A program made the position numbers and the translations under genes. A model generated the notes under the pieces. The model worked only from the letters and a program-made list of their open reading frames with translations, searched no databases and was not told where the DNA came from. From Haloquadratum walsbyi J07HQW2 (GTDB lineage: Archaea; Halobacteriota; Halobacteria; Halobacteriales; Haloferacaceae), in NCBI RefSeq assembly GCF_000415985.1, contig NZ_KE356561.1, positions 2,671,740 through 2,735,739 on the forward strand: a stretch of 64,000 nt of DNA, written 5' to 3'. Positions 1 through 9,268 of the stretch are shown here, piece by piece (position 1 is the stretch's first letter; every line of letters starts with the position of its first letter).

Positions 1-390
1 GGTACTCCTATCCTCTGTCATATTCGGACTCCCAGAGTTGGGTCTGCCTTAGGGCGTCCAGCAGACCTCAACGGACTCGGAGTTCCTGCGAGTTGTGCTT
101 CCAGCAGTTAACTCTAGAGTCCAGTCGTATTCCGTGAGAATACGCTGGTTATCGACTGGTTGCGATTATTGCTTGGTTGCTTGGGGCGGGGCGGGCAGGC
201 CGCCATCGGAGGATTCAGCAGAATCACTCTGTTCTGGCTCAATTCCTACTCTTTCAGAATGATTGCTTGCCAGTTGAAACGATGGATTGTGAAATCTCGG
301 GCTGGCTCTCACACCGTGGACTGTTACTCGGGTGTCGGATTCATCCTGCGGCTCAAGGCGCAGGTATTCTCCTTGATTCTGTATAATCAA
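1..390 (-). repeat. Hairpin-bounded repeat, copy A (cut by the window edge)
   Basis: This GC-richer segment is collinear, on the reverse strand, with 45617-46190. Both copies start with a TATACAGA-type border and then a hairpin (here at 345-364, stem CCTGCG/CGCAGG), followed by the word ATGAATCCGAC. Both share a central block around GATGGCGG..TG.CCGCCCC and finish towards GAGGATAGGAGTACC, which here lies at the window's first bases. Several frames are open but none looks like a known protein. The hairpin ends resemble those of IS200/IS605 elements, so I read it as a non-autonomous or decayed element. The stretch 391-572 holds nothing I can recognise. Confidence 0.6.
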
Positions 391-572
391 TTATTATATT
401 CGCTATCTTCAATTAGCATCGACTTTGTCGGGTATAATAACCCATTTTAATCAATTCCCTCACGAAATCTGTGTTATGATCGTATCTCACATACTCGTAT
501 AAGCAGTTATGCAATCCATACGAGAAGATAGTACAAACCCCAGTGGTGCTGTCTTATGACGCATACCCAGCA

Positions 573-1073
573 CTATACATCATTATCATTACTGCTATCG
601 GTTACATCTGCCTCTCCGGTATCTGCTGAATCCTTACCGGCATCATCTGTATCAACTTCCTCATCTTCCTCACTCACCGTAACCGTTTGCTGACGTCCAT
701 CCTTTGGAAGTCGAATTTTCAATATCCCATTCCGTCCGAGTGTTGCATTTGCATGCTCAGGATCAACGGTGGCGTCATCAGGAAGTGAAACCGACCCATC
801 AAGTGCAAGTCCACGACCAGGAAATCGCATCTCAAAGTCTTCATAGAAATCACGGAACCGGTCAAAGCGGACCTCAACCTTACCATCAAGAAACTGCACC
901 TGCACATCAGTCTGCTCAATGCCAGGCGCATCGAAAATAATTAGATATGCCTCATCACTTTCAAGCAGATCATATGGGAGTGGTGTTCGTTCTTGTACTT
1001 CCGAGACTCCTCGTCCGACCCGGTCAAGAATAGTTTGTGCCGCTGACTCCCCAATTTCACTAAGCCTACTCAT
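573..1073 (-). CDS. Hsp20/alpha-crystallin family small heat-shock protein
   Basis: A 166-residue protein. Residues about 30-125 read as an Hsp20 (alpha-crystallin) domain with the beta-strand pattern YLIIFDAPGIEQTDVQVQF and the late GxLxIRLP-like motif GILKIRLP. A long acidic, Asp/Ser-rich tail of about 35 residues follows, usual for a haloarchaeal protein. Proteins of this family are ATP-independent holdases that form oligomers in the cytoplasm and bind unfolding proteins. The start codon overlaps the stop codon of the upstream zinc-finger gene (ATGA arrangement), so the two are translationally coupled in one operon. A GvpH-like role in gas vesicles is possible from the family, but no gvp gene is near. 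Confidence 0.85.
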   Translation of the reverse strand: MSRLSEIGESAAQTILDRVGRGVSEVQERTPLPYDLLESDEAYLIIFDAPGIEQTDVQVQFLDGKVEVRFDRFRDFYEDFEMRFPGRGLALDGSVSLPDDATVDPEHANATLGRNGILKIRLPKDGRQQTVTVSEEDEEVDTDDAGKDSADTGEADVTDSSNDNDV

Positions 1074-1255
1074 AGCTCGATTGCTTCAAGTGTCTCAGCT
1101 TCACCACAATATGGACACACAAAGTCGGCTACACCAACATCATCGGGCATATCATACGTGTAATGTAACTCAAACATATCTAATGTACAGTTTCCATCAG
1201 TGCATTCGACTTCAAGCGTTGCTGGCATAAATGATGATTCACCAGCCATCATCAT
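1070..1255 (-). CDS. Small zinc-finger protein (CPxCG type)
   Basis: A 61-residue acidic protein with one clear CPYCG knuckle near the C-terminus and a second Cys pair (C-x4-C, ECTDGNC) in the middle, together able to hold one zinc ion. Small proteins of this kind are abundant in haloarchaea and mostly of unknown function. Its stop overlaps the Hsp20 start by four bases, so it is the first gene of a two-gene operon. The start is one of three successive ATG codons; a later Met (MPATLEV) could also serve. I infer only a link to protein quality control through the partner gene. Confidence 0.75.
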   Translation of the reverse strand: MMMAGESSFMPATLEVECTDGNCTLDMFELHYTYDMPDDVGVADFVCPYCGEAETLEAIEL

Positions 1256-1485
1256 AAATATCGCGGGCGCGCTTGCCTACACTCTCTAAATGATAATAAC
1301 CAATCTAGTATAATCGATAAGAGATGAGCCTACTCCTGTGGGAACTTAGATATATGTATAAATATCATATTTACTATATGAGTTCACATTGAATCTATGA
1401 ACTCTCAGTAGTATGTCTCTATTTTGATCCCGTGTTGGATCATGATATCGAAGCGTGTATGTCATCTGCAGAATAGTACTATACT

Positions 1486-2352
1486 GTGCTCGCACACACC
1501 ATCTACGGTGTTGATTTCTCTGGAGCCACCCGCGCTGGTGACAGTATATTCCTAGCACGTGGTCATGTCTTAGACACATCTGATGAGGAAATACTTCATA
1601 TTGAGTCCTGCACTCCTGCACCGACACTATTAAACACAACTGCCGATCGTGATGCTGTCTTATCCGGTCTAGTTAATTTCATTGCTACTCATCCGATATC
1701 AGACACCGAACCAGTTGCATTTGGATGTGATTTTCCATTCAGCCTCCCAATGATGCATATTAAGGCTGCTGATGGGGTTACTGACTGGCGATCATTTCTC
1801 CAGTGGTTTCCAGGTGATACGATGGATCCATCGACATTTGCGTCATGGGCAGGAGATGTTGCTGCTTCCGCAGATACGACAGAACGGACATACATACAAC
1901 GATCAACAGACAGCCGTGTTGATGCCCTTTCCCCGTATCATTTTTTCATACAATCACAGACGTTCTACGGAATCCGGGATGTGCTCGCACCACTTGTGAC
2001 AAACAATAGTGTCCGTGTCCGACCAATGCAATCGGCAACAACAGATGTTCCCTGGGTCGTCGAAGCGTACCCTGCAGCAACACTTGAGCGACTTGAGCTT
2101 CCAGGTGAGGGATACAAATCAGAGACCAGCGATGCACGTAGTCGCCGTCAAACAATTATCGAAGCGATTGCCACCCGTGATGACGTTACCATCACAACAG
2201 ATGCAAAAACAAATGCACTCAGGGATCATGATGGTGATGCACTCGACGCTATCGTTGCTGCCGTGGCGACGTTTCATGCTGCCCGAGATGGTATTACTAT
2301 TCCGTCATCTGCTGATGATACATGGCAATATGAGGGTTGGATTGTGTCTTAA
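1486..2352 (+). CDS. DUF429 family protein
   Basis: A 288-residue protein that begins at a GTG codon. The N-terminus reads YGVDFSGA, the usual DUF429 opening and similar to the first strand of RNase H-fold nucleases; the C-terminal part has DHDGDALDAIVAA, giving further conserved acidic residues. Together these suggest a metal-dependent RNase H-like fold, but the substrate of the family is not known. It stands alone between the Hsp20 operon and a dead insertion element. Length is normal and no damage is visible. Confidence 0.75.
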   Translation: MLAHTIYGVDFSGATRAGDSIFLARGHVLDTSDEEILHIESCTPAPTLLNTTADRDAVLSGLVNFIATHPISDTEPVAFGCDFPFSLPMMHIKAADGVTDWRSFLQWFPGDTMDPSTFASWAGDVAASADTTERTYIQRSTDSRVDALSPYHFFIQSQTFYGIRDVLAPLVTNNSVRVRPMQSATTDVPWVVEAYPAATLERLELPGEGYKSETSDARSRRQTIIEAIATRDDVTITTDAKTNALRDHDGDALDAIVAAVATFHAARDGITIPSSADDTWQYEGWIVS

Positions 2353-2636
2353 TAGAGTCATAAGTCGGTCTGTATGACTCCAACCTGCAGACTAACTCGG
2401 ATGATCATGCTGTGAGCTTTCAAATCGCCCGATTCATGTAATATATCTCTCCTGCATTCTGACAGAATAGATATAGTTACTTTAGCTCTTAGCTGGATAT
2501 AGGCGCTAAGCCCCCACCCTACCCTCAACGGATCGACCGAAGGGAGCGAAGTATGGTGGGGGGATACAGCGCTGTTATCATCTGTTCAGACAGCGATACG
2601 GCTGCAGATCCACGTAGTCGTAACGGTTGTTCATTG

Positions 2637-2970
2637 GGGTACCGGACAACAGCACGAACCCAGATTAAGTCATTCGCAGGGTTATCAGCGGGTTCACGGA
2701 CAACTACGGCGTCGAACTGACGACCCTCGACGGAGAGGACGACCACGTTCACATCCTGTTCCGAACGAAACCAACCACGGACCTCGTGATCATGAAGTTC
2801 ATCAACACGGTCAAGCGCGCGACCGCCCGCCATATCCGTAACAAGCACGGAGATGAATTGAAAACTGAACTGTGGGACAACTCGTTCTGGACGACTCGTA
2901 CTGCCTCATCTCGATGGGGTAGGTGTCGCTGGATGTGCTGAAGCAGTCCGTCAAGGACCAGCGCGAGTAG
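2637..2970 (+). pseudogene. IS200-type Y1 transposase TnpA, remnant
   Basis: Reading the plus strand with frame changes gives YGVELTTLDGEDDHVHILF, which contains the HUH-type metal-binding motif HVH. It continues through KFINTVKRATARHIRN and WDNSFW. A late segment reads LDVLKQSVKDQRE, where the catalytic tyrosine of Y1 transposases is expected at the Ser position. A frameshift between WDNSFW and LDVLKQ, plus an unreadable N-terminal third, shows that the gene is dead. It lies directly upstream of the tnpB remnant, as in intact elements. Confidence 0.75.
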
Positions 2971-2976
2971 AGAGCC

Positions 2977-4141
2977 ATGCACTACGCCTACAAACACCGC
3001 CTCAAGCCCTCTGACGTCCAGCGTGAGGAGTTAGACCGCCACCGCGACATTTGTCGACAACTCTACAACCACACGCTTTATCGCCTCAACAAGTACCAAG
3101 ACGAACACGGCGAACTGCCGTCCATGACCACGCTTCAGTCGGAACTCCCTGAGCTTAAAAAGTGGTGGGACGGTCTCTTGGACGTGTACTCGAAGGTTTT
3201 CCAAACCGTCGTTGAACGGTTGTTCGACAACCTCAGGAGACTCTCCAAACTCAAAGAGAACGGTTACGACGTCGGTCAGCTCAAATAGAAGCCGCCACGG
3301 GAGTTCCGCAGTTTCACCTACAGTCAGTCTGGCTCCAAGCTCAACAAGAAGGGCGGTCAGGCTGTGCTGTCACTCTCGACACTCGCGGACATACCGATCT
3401 TCACCGCGCCATCCTCGACGACGCGAATCTCAAACAGGTCACGGTCAAGAAGGAAGCGACGGCGAGTGGTTCGCCACGTTCGGCGTCGAAATGGACCGTG
3501 AACCACCCCCCATCCGAGCCGTCTGAGAATACCGAGCGGTACATCGGCATTGAGATGTGGATTCTCAAGTACGCCCACGACACCGACTGGACGGCAACGG
3601 CAGTCGGGTCGCCCGATCTCTCTGCCGAACGGGAGCGTCTGGAACGCGAACAGCGGTCCCTCTCACGGAAGGAACACGGGTCAAACAACTACGAGAAGCA
3701 CCGGCGGCGAGTCGCAGAGTATCACGCCGATCTCCGACGGAAGCGCCGCGACTTCCTACACAAGCTCTCGAACTACTACGCTCGGGAGTACGAGCTTGTG
3801 GCGGTCGAAGACCTGATCGTGAAAGGGGGATGTTTGAATCACCGTCGAACAGCCGCAACACAGCGCCTGCTGCGTGGCGAAGGTTCCTTTTGTTACTTGA
3901 ATACAACTGCGAGCGTAAAGGAACTCGCTTCGTCGCGGTGAACCCGAGCCCGAGAGGGACGACCAAGGAGTGTGCGGCGTGCGGTGCTTCGACCGACAAG
4001 CCATTGTGGGTCCGTGAACACTCCGAATCAGCGCTTGTGGAGACTGCGCTCGCTGTGGATACGGTTGTATCTGCAAAGCGCGTCATGCAAGCAGGAAGCC
4101 CTCCACTCAAACAGCGACCGGCGTCAGCCGTGAGCGAGTAG
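2977..4141 (+). pseudogene. TnpB-type RNA-guided nuclease, remnant
   Basis: The N-terminus is intact from the ATG (MHYAYKHRLKPSDVQREEL) but stops at 3286-3288. The rest is readable only by changing frame. One frame gives IGIEMWILKYAHDTD (RuvC-I region), a long helical KEHGSNNYEKHRRRVAEYHADL block and VAVEDLIVKG (RuvC-II). Another gives RGTTKECAACGAS, the first half of the zinc knuckle. The second CxxC pair and the following DRDANAA-type segment with the last catalytic Asp are missing: the reading jumps from VREHS to ETALAVDTVV. The C-terminus ends PASAVSE, a common haloarchaeal TnpB ending. Several independent lesions make this a long-dead copy. Confidence 0.8.
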
Positions 4142-4323
4142 GGTAAGGGTAGTGCACGTGACGAGATGATATTCACTCTTGAGCACGATTCGATTACATC
4201 GCTCGCGTTTTCGATTTCCAAGCACAATAGACTCATAATTCTACGCTGAATATACCTCACGCGAGCAACTCAACCGGAATACACACACCACACCGAACTA
4301 TACTGTATTACACTATATTACCT

Positions 4324-6060
4324 ATGACACAAATTCATCCATCTGATCTCTCAGTAACGCTTGTCGATGGGTACGTTGATGAACCCGCACATTTTGGTGT
4401 TCCGCCGTATATCTCGACGTATCCACGGTTTACCGCTGGTGCCCTTGTTGATGCCGGCGTTCCTCATGAACAAATAACCTACCATACTATTGATTCTCTT
4501 CGAGATGACCGCGGACGGTGGCGCGATGTTGCAGATGCAGACCTGTTGATATATCTTGGCGGCATGACGGTTCCGGGGAAGTATGTCGGTGGAACCCCTG
4601 CTGAACCTGATGAAGTCCGCGAAATAGCCTGGACGGCTGATGGCGTCTCAATGATGGGTGGACCTGTTCGGTTTGGTGTTGGTGATGAAAACGCCGGTGC
4701 TCAAGAGATGCAGCGGCAGAATCTTGACTATGACTATCTTGCGATGGCTGATGTTGAAGCAGCGGCATACGACCTCATTGAAAATGGGCTTGAGGGTTTC
4801 AACGACCGATATCGGAGTACTGATGAACTTGACCGCTGGGCATCAAAAGGCGCCTTTGTCGTTACACAGCATCCAAACTATCCTGAGTATCTCATTTGTG
4901 AGATTGAAACATCTCGTGGTTGTGCCTATCGCTGTTCATTCTGTACGGAGCCGATGTACGGTGACCCGTCATTTCGGACCGCCGACTCAGTTATTCGCGA
5001 AGTTGGATCGCTCGCTGATCGTGGAATAGCACACTTCCGAATTGGTCGACAGGCAGATATCCTTGCGTTCGGTGGGGACGGTGAAGCACCTAATCCGGAC
5101 GCGCTTCGACGATTATACAGTGGGATTCGTGATGTTGCACCTGATATTCAGACGCTACATCTTGATAACATGAACCCGATCACTATCGTCAATTGGCCCG
5201 AAGCCTCTCGAGAATGCCTTGATATCATCTCTACATACAATACGCCAGGTGACACAGCTGCGTTTGGACTTGAGTCTGCTGACCCCGTGGTCCAAGATCA
5301 AAATCAGCTGAACGTCACTGCAGATGAATGCTTTGAAGCTGTTCGTATCGTGAATGAAGTCGCTGGGTGGCGACCGGGTGAGGATCCTGCTAATGCCCCA
5401 AGCTACGGTGTCGAGGCACCGGATAGACTCCCAAAGTTACTTCCGGGCATTAATCTCCTCCATGGACTTACTGGTGAGCGCGAAGACACGTTTACTCATA
5501 ACAAGCGTTTTCTCCACCGTGTTTTCGATGCTGGACTCCTTTTGCGTCGAATTAATATTCGACAAGTAATGGCTTTTGAGGGAACCGAAATGGCAGAGAC
5601 TGGTGCAGACGTCGCCATCGAACATAAAAAACAATTTAAACAATACAAACAGGAGGTTCGTGAAGAAATCGACCAACCGATGCTCCAACGGCTTGTCCCC
5701 GCTGGAACTATTCTTCCGGATGTGCATCTTGAATATCACCGTGATGGGCGGACATTCGGCCGACAGGTTGGAACATATCCACTGTTAGTCGGTATCCCCG
5801 GTGAACGACCACTTGGAAAGACCACTGATGTCGCAGTCGTTGACCATGGATATCGGTCAATTACTGCTGTTCCATATCCACTTGATCCAAATGCAGCCTC
5901 TATGGATGAGTTGACAGCAATCCCTGGAATTGGTTCGCGAACTGCCGGCGATATCGTAATAAATCGACCATATGACGGTCTTGCTGACGTTCCTGCCTCT
6001 AACGTTGATTTATCACTATTTACTCATGCAAGTGGGTATGATGAATCGCGCGCAGATTGA
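4324..6060 (+). CDS. Radical SAM protein with C-terminal helix-hairpin-helix
   Basis: A 578-residue protein. Cys200, Cys204 and Cys207 form the CX3CX2C motif (GCAYRCSFC) that binds the 4Fe-4S cluster of radical SAM enzymes. The N-terminal 130 residues look like a nucleotide- or cobalamin-type Rossmann segment (VTLVDGYVDEP...). The C-terminus has a helix-hairpin-helix, LTAIPGIGSRTAGDIV, a DNA/RNA-binding element. This architecture matches the archaeal COG1031 type, whose reaction is unknown as far as I know; the HhH suggests a nucleic-acid substrate. It is a single gene with no operon partner. Confidence 0.85.
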   Translation: MTQIHPSDLSVTLVDGYVDEPAHFGVPPYISTYPRFTAGALVDAGVPHEQITYHTIDSLRDDRGRWRDVADADLLIYLGGMTVPGKYVGGTPAEPDEVREIAWTADGVSMMGGPVRFGVGDENAGAQEMQRQNLDYDYLAMADVEAAAYDLIENGLEGFNDRYRSTDELDRWASKGAFVVTQHPNYPEYLICEIETSRGCAYRCSFCTEPMYGDPSFRTADSVIREVGSLADRGIAHFRIGRQADILAFGGDGEAPNPDALRRLYSGIRDVAPDIQTLHLDNMNPITIVNWPEASRECLDIISTYNTPGDTAAFGLESADPVVQDQNQLNVTADECFEAVRIVNEVAGWRPGEDPANAPSYGVEAPDRLPKLLPGINLLHGLTGEREDTFTHNKRFLHRVFDAGLLLRRINIRQVMAFEGTEMAETGADVAIEHKKQFKQYKQEVREEIDQPMLQRLVPAGTILPDVHLEYHRDGRTFGRQVGTYPLLVGIPGERPLGKTTDVAVVDHGYRSITAVPYPLDPNAASMDELTAIPGIGSRTAGDIVINRPYDGLADVPASNVDLSLFTHASGYDESRAD

Positions 6061-6336
6061 TACTCGTGAACACTACATCGCATACTAGATTTACAGAACT
6101 ACACGGCGAACGTCATGGGGCTCGAGAGGCAGTTCACACAGTGTGAGTCGAATCACAGTGTAACTGACCCAATTCAATGCAGTGTAATGCAGCTCAATTC
6201 CGTATCAACCAATGGCAAATTCTGCTAATCGTTCAGATATCATGAACTCAAAAAAGATAGTATGATGTGGTGTCTGGATTTTGATTCGCGGCTATGACTC
6301 GTACATGCCGAATGATATCAAGGAATTTAATCCATC

Positions 6337-6735
6337 TTAGATTTCTTCTTCAATTACTTCACCGACGGCAAAGTTAGATTTGACTTCGCTCACCTCTATT
6401 TTAACGCGGTCTCCGACTTCTGCATCAGGAACAATAATCACATATCCTCGTTCAACACGGGCAATCCCATCACCTTGTTTACCAATATCTTCAATCTCGA
6501 CATATCGAAGTTCTTCCGGCTCAACCGGTGGTTGCGGTTCTGATGATGGCTGTTCGTGCTCAATCGATTCATCTTCTGAGGCTGCTGACCGCGAGATAAG
6601 CGCAACACGATACGTCTCGTCTGGGTCGACAGATCCAGTTTCGATCTCACGTTTCGGCACTTCGACGATATACTGATCATCTTCCGTCTGAATATCAGCG
6701 TTGAACAGACACAGTAGTTTATCTGAGATTTCCAC
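6337..6735 (-). CDS. TRAM-domain protein
   Basis: A 132-residue acidic protein. The last 60 residues form a TRAM domain (YVEIEDIGKQGDGIARVERGYVIIVPDAEVGDRV...), a small beta-barrel that binds RNA and is found in tRNA-modifying enzymes and as short stand-alone proteins in archaea. The first half is a different, weakly conserved segment (KLLCLFNADI...IVEVPKREIETG) followed by a Glu/Pro/Ser linker. Stand-alone TRAM proteins have been proposed to act as RNA chaperones; that role is inferred here. The 276 bases between it and the radical SAM gene show only short inverted words and no gene. Confidence 0.85.
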   Translation of the reverse strand: MEISDKLLCLFNADIQTEDDQYIVEVPKREIETGSVDPDETYRVALISRSAASEDESIEHEQPSSEPQPPVEPEELRYVEIEDIGKQGDGIARVERGYVIIVPDAEVGDRVKIEVSEVKSNFAVGEVIEEEI

Positions 6736-6950
6736 AATATAGACCTCCGGTAAAAAATCACAGCGTATCGGTAAAGTAGTACCGCCGAACGAGTGCTATC
6801 ACACTCTGCTGTGTCTCATCCGCCAACACTGATTGTTTCATCGAGACAACACAAGCAATTCTCACAAATAAATATTCAATGTAGTAATGTACGAATTTCT
6901 TGACCGAATATAATCGAACGGGTACCCGACTCTATCACACTCTGATGGTA

Positions 6951-7919
6951 TCAATTGTCAATCGCTGTTCCATCAGGTCGCTTTGCACCTTCGGAGTCAT
7001 GTACGACGATTCCGTCGGTATCGCCTGTTGGTTCATACGCATCTCGAAGCGAGATCGCTTCGTTGAGCTCGCGGATCGCCCGGGTTCGAAGCGTCGCTGC
7101 CAACTCTTCGGCTGCCTCACGACTTATATCGCGACCAAGACCCTCACATTCGTGTGCACGTACCATACCAGCCTTATCAACAGCTTCACCCATCGGCTGA
7201 CTGGTCCCGCCAAGAGCAACGCTGAATGGATATGTTGCACAGATTAGTGGTCTATCATCGTGTGCTTGACATGAACCAATTCCATCTGTCTCGTCATAAA
7301 ACACACAATCCCCGCATGCGTTAGTCTGTAGCGCCCATTCAAATGTTGTCCCGGTTTCGTTCTCATCATCAAGTCCATATGGCATTGGACGGGCAACATC
7401 ACGCCACTCAGTCGATGCCTGTCCATCACCATCACCAGTGGCGACTGGATCATCCCCTATATCATCGGTTGCCGTTTGCAATTCTCTAATTTCATCGGGA
7501 AAGACGGTTGCCGTATGTGGCTCTGTCGACGCTGATTGTGTGGTCATATCATGATGTTCTTTTTGCCCTTCATTATCGACAGTCTGCGTTTGATCCGCTA
7601 TTTGACTACTATGATCAACATGACCACTATCTACAGTGCTAACAGAATTATCAGTCTTTAGATTATCATCCCTTGATGTGTCACTCCCTGCAGCATTGAC
7701 CGAATCTGGTTCATCATTGTATTCGGATTTTTGCTCATCATCCCCTTCATGATGAGCTGTACAGCAGGCACCACATCGTGTACATTCAAATCCAATTGAT
7801 TCAATCGCATCGGCAAGTGATTCAACTGAAAGTGATTTTGCGCGTGCTAATTCTGCTTCGAGACTTGGTGTCTCTTCTTGTTCAGTACCGTTCAGATCCG
7901 TCGTATCAGTGTCATTCAT
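6951..7919 (-). CDS. YkgJ-family cysteine cluster protein with a long acidic insert
   Basis: A 322-residue protein. Cys46, Cys49, Cys52 and Cys53 form the CxxCxxCC motif (CTRCGACC) typical of YkgJ proteins, and the second half has CGDCVFYD and CQAHDDRPLICATYPF, which complete the metal- or Fe-S-binding set. Between them lies an insert of roughly residues 58-170 rich in Asp, Ser, Thr and Gln, with no hydrophobic core, probably disordered. The family's function is unknown; its members may bind zinc or an Fe-S cluster. The start codon overlaps the stop of the MBL gene upstream, so the two are cotranscribed. Confidence 0.8.
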   Translation of the reverse strand: MNDTDTTDLNGTEQEETPSLEAELARAKSLSVESLADAIESIGFECTRCGACCTAHHEGDDEQKSEYNDEPDSVNAAGSDTSRDDNLKTDNSVSTVDSGHVDHSSQIADQTQTVDNEGQKEHHDMTTQSASTEPHTATVFPDEIRELQTATDDIGDDPVATGDGDGQASTEWRDVARPMPYGLDDENETGTTFEWALQTNACGDCVFYDETDGIGSCQAHDDRPLICATYPFSVALGGTSQPMGEAVDKAGMVRAHECEGLGRDISREAAEELAATLRTRAIRELNEAISLRDAYEPTGDTDGIVVHDSEGAKRPDGTAIDN

Positions 7920-8734
7920 ATTTTTTTCACTACCTTCTCTTCTCGATTAAACTCAATACGCCCTTCAGCGTCTAATTTCTCAAGATGTGCGACAACGGTC
8001 GATTGTGCAAGATCACGTACGCCAGCAATATCCTTATCATATGCCTTATTAAGAATGGATTTAACGGATGTCATGTCACCATTGATTGCGTCAAGCACCC
8101 GCCCTTCGCGCTTTTGACGATGGCTTAAAAGGCGCATACAAGCTTCCCTCGGATTAGAGATAACCTCCCCATGTCCAGGATACAGACGCTGCGGCTGTCG
8201 GGCGTGTAGACGCCGAAGTGCAACGAAGTATGCACGCATCGCACCATCAGGTGCTGTAATCGCAACACTTCCTGCTTCGCGGGCAATATCACCACATAAT
8301 ATCCCGACCTCAGTCTCAATCCCAATATGATCTGGGGCATGTCCTGGGAGATCAAGCAATCGAATACTCTCACCAACGGGAAGCATCGTACCCTCTCGGA
8401 ATGTCTGATCAGGATCTACTCCTGTCATAGTATAAAACCGTTGCACCCGACCACGCCGACACCACACTGTTGCATTGGTAATATTAGCGTATGATTTGAC
8501 ACCCCCAATGTGGTCTGGGTGCGTGTGTGTAACAAGAATATGACTTACATTGACCGTATCAACTACTGTGTCGATTTCAGAAGCCCGTGCCGGAGGATCA
8601 ACGAGGATCGCCTCTGGACGGGGTTCTGTATGCTCCTTAGATTTGCTATCAGTTAATGCAATAACATATGCGTTTGTTCTTCCTGTCGGGACCTGTGAAT
8701 CAGCAGCAACTGGAATACGGCGAACGTGTGTCAT
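7916..8734 (-). CDS. MBL-fold metallo-hydrolase with C-terminal winged-helix-like tail
   Basis: A 272-residue protein. THTHPDHIGG (His70, His72, Asp74, His75) is the metal-binding motif of the metallo-beta-lactamase fold, and LYPGHGEVI near residue 205 supplies a further ligand. The last 60 residues (SVKSILNKAYD...LAQSTVVAHLEKLDAEGRIE) look like the small winged-helix seen in the LACTB2/RNase-like branch of the superfamily. The substrate cannot be read; LACTB2-type enzymes act on RNA, other relatives on thioesters. It overlaps the downstream YkgJ gene by four bases. Confidence 0.85.
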   Translation of the reverse strand: MTHVRRIPVAADSQVPTGRTNAYVIALTDSKSKEHTEPRPEAILVDPPARASEIDTVVDTVNVSHILVTHTHPDHIGGVKSYANITNATVWCRRGRVQRFYTMTGVDPDQTFREGTMLPVGESIRLLDLPGHAPDHIGIETEVGILCGDIAREAGSVAITAPDGAMRAYFVALRRLHARQPQRLYPGHGEVISNPREACMRLLSHRQKREGRVLDAINGDMTSVKSILNKAYDKDIAGVRDLAQSTVVAHLEKLDAEGRIEFNREEKVVKKI

Positions 8735-8804
8735 GGACTGACCGATGCTATGTATTTAAAATTTCTGTCATCAATATACTCATTTTCATCGCTGTGATGT
8801 GAAC

Positions 8805-9083
8805 TTACACACAGTCATTGAGAAAGTACACCCGCTTACGAGCATCTTTGAGACTATATCGAGAGCCGATAAGATCACTATCCTCTAATCGATTTAATGC
8901 ATACCGCACAGTCCGATCTGGTAATAGTGACTCTTCTGCGAGCTGCCCCTGTGAGAGAGGAGAATCGATCTCAAGTATCTTGGCGACAAGTTTAGCACTT
9001 GGTGGTAGTTCTCGTAAACGACTACGGAACTCCGATTCTGAAAGCTGAACCGCATTCTCTGGGTCGACTGTGCTGGTGCTCAT
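8805..9083 (-). CDS. MarR-like winged-helix transcription regulator
   Basis: A 92-residue protein with a single winged-helix domain: LPPSAKLVAKILEIDSPL, then SQGQLAEESLLPDRTVRYALNRLEDSDLI as the recognition helix, and a short wing (GSRYSLKDARKRVYFL). Small regulators of this type are common in haloarchaea. It is transcribed away from the methyltransferase gene, and the AT-rich 185-base gap between them holds TATA-like boxes for both directions (for example TTATATATC near 9151). It may control itself and that neighbour; this is inferred from position only. Confidence 0.8.
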   Translation of the reverse strand: MSTSTVDPENAVQLSESEFRSRLRELPPSAKLVAKILEIDSPLSQGQLAEESLLPDRTVRYALNRLEDSDLIGSRYSLKDARKRVYFLNDCV

Positions 9084-9268
9084 GTACGTGCTAATAATAC
9101 TACATTGTGTAAAAGTTGCCTCAAAGCCTCTCAGTATAATACAAACACCTTATATATCATAAAAAATCAGTTTAATTTACTGTTTATATCATGTATAACA
9201 ATCAGACGTAGATACGGACACAACCTCAGGATGTATCCAATACGGTTTTACTATCTGAGTGAGCACAT

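Larger units (their letters stand above)
2511..4165 (+). mobile_element. Decayed IS200/IS605-type element with tnpA and tnpB
   Basis: The left side carries a GC-rich hairpin (about 2511-2572, CCCCCACC...GGTGGGGGG) followed by GGATACAGCGCTG, seen in similar form at other IS carcasses in this window. Next come a broken tnpA reading frame, a broken tnpB frame, and a right-end stem-loop region (about 4098-4165, GTGAGCGAGTAGGGTAAGGG). The order is that of IS200/IS605 elements, which move as single strands through a Y1 transposase and carry an RNA-guided TnpB nuclease. Both genes have several frameshifts or stops, so the element cannot move by itself. The exact ends were not determined. Confidence 0.8.

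Noticed and set aside
166-390. Short reverse-strand frame in repeat copy A (LRLEPQDESDTRVTV...)
   Set aside because: The collinear copy C has stops in the equivalent frame and no conserved protein, so the conservation is at DNA level, not coding.
3565-4260. 231-residue reverse-strand frame over the tnpB remnant
   Set aside because: It arises from the codon bias of the dead tnpB on the other strand. It is basic and Cys/Ser/Arg-rich, with no recognisable domain.
6120-6180. ACACAGTGTGA / TCACAGTGTAA inverted words after the radical SAM gene
   Set aside because: Short, imperfect and in an AT-rich gap between convergent genes; could help termination but nothing decides it.
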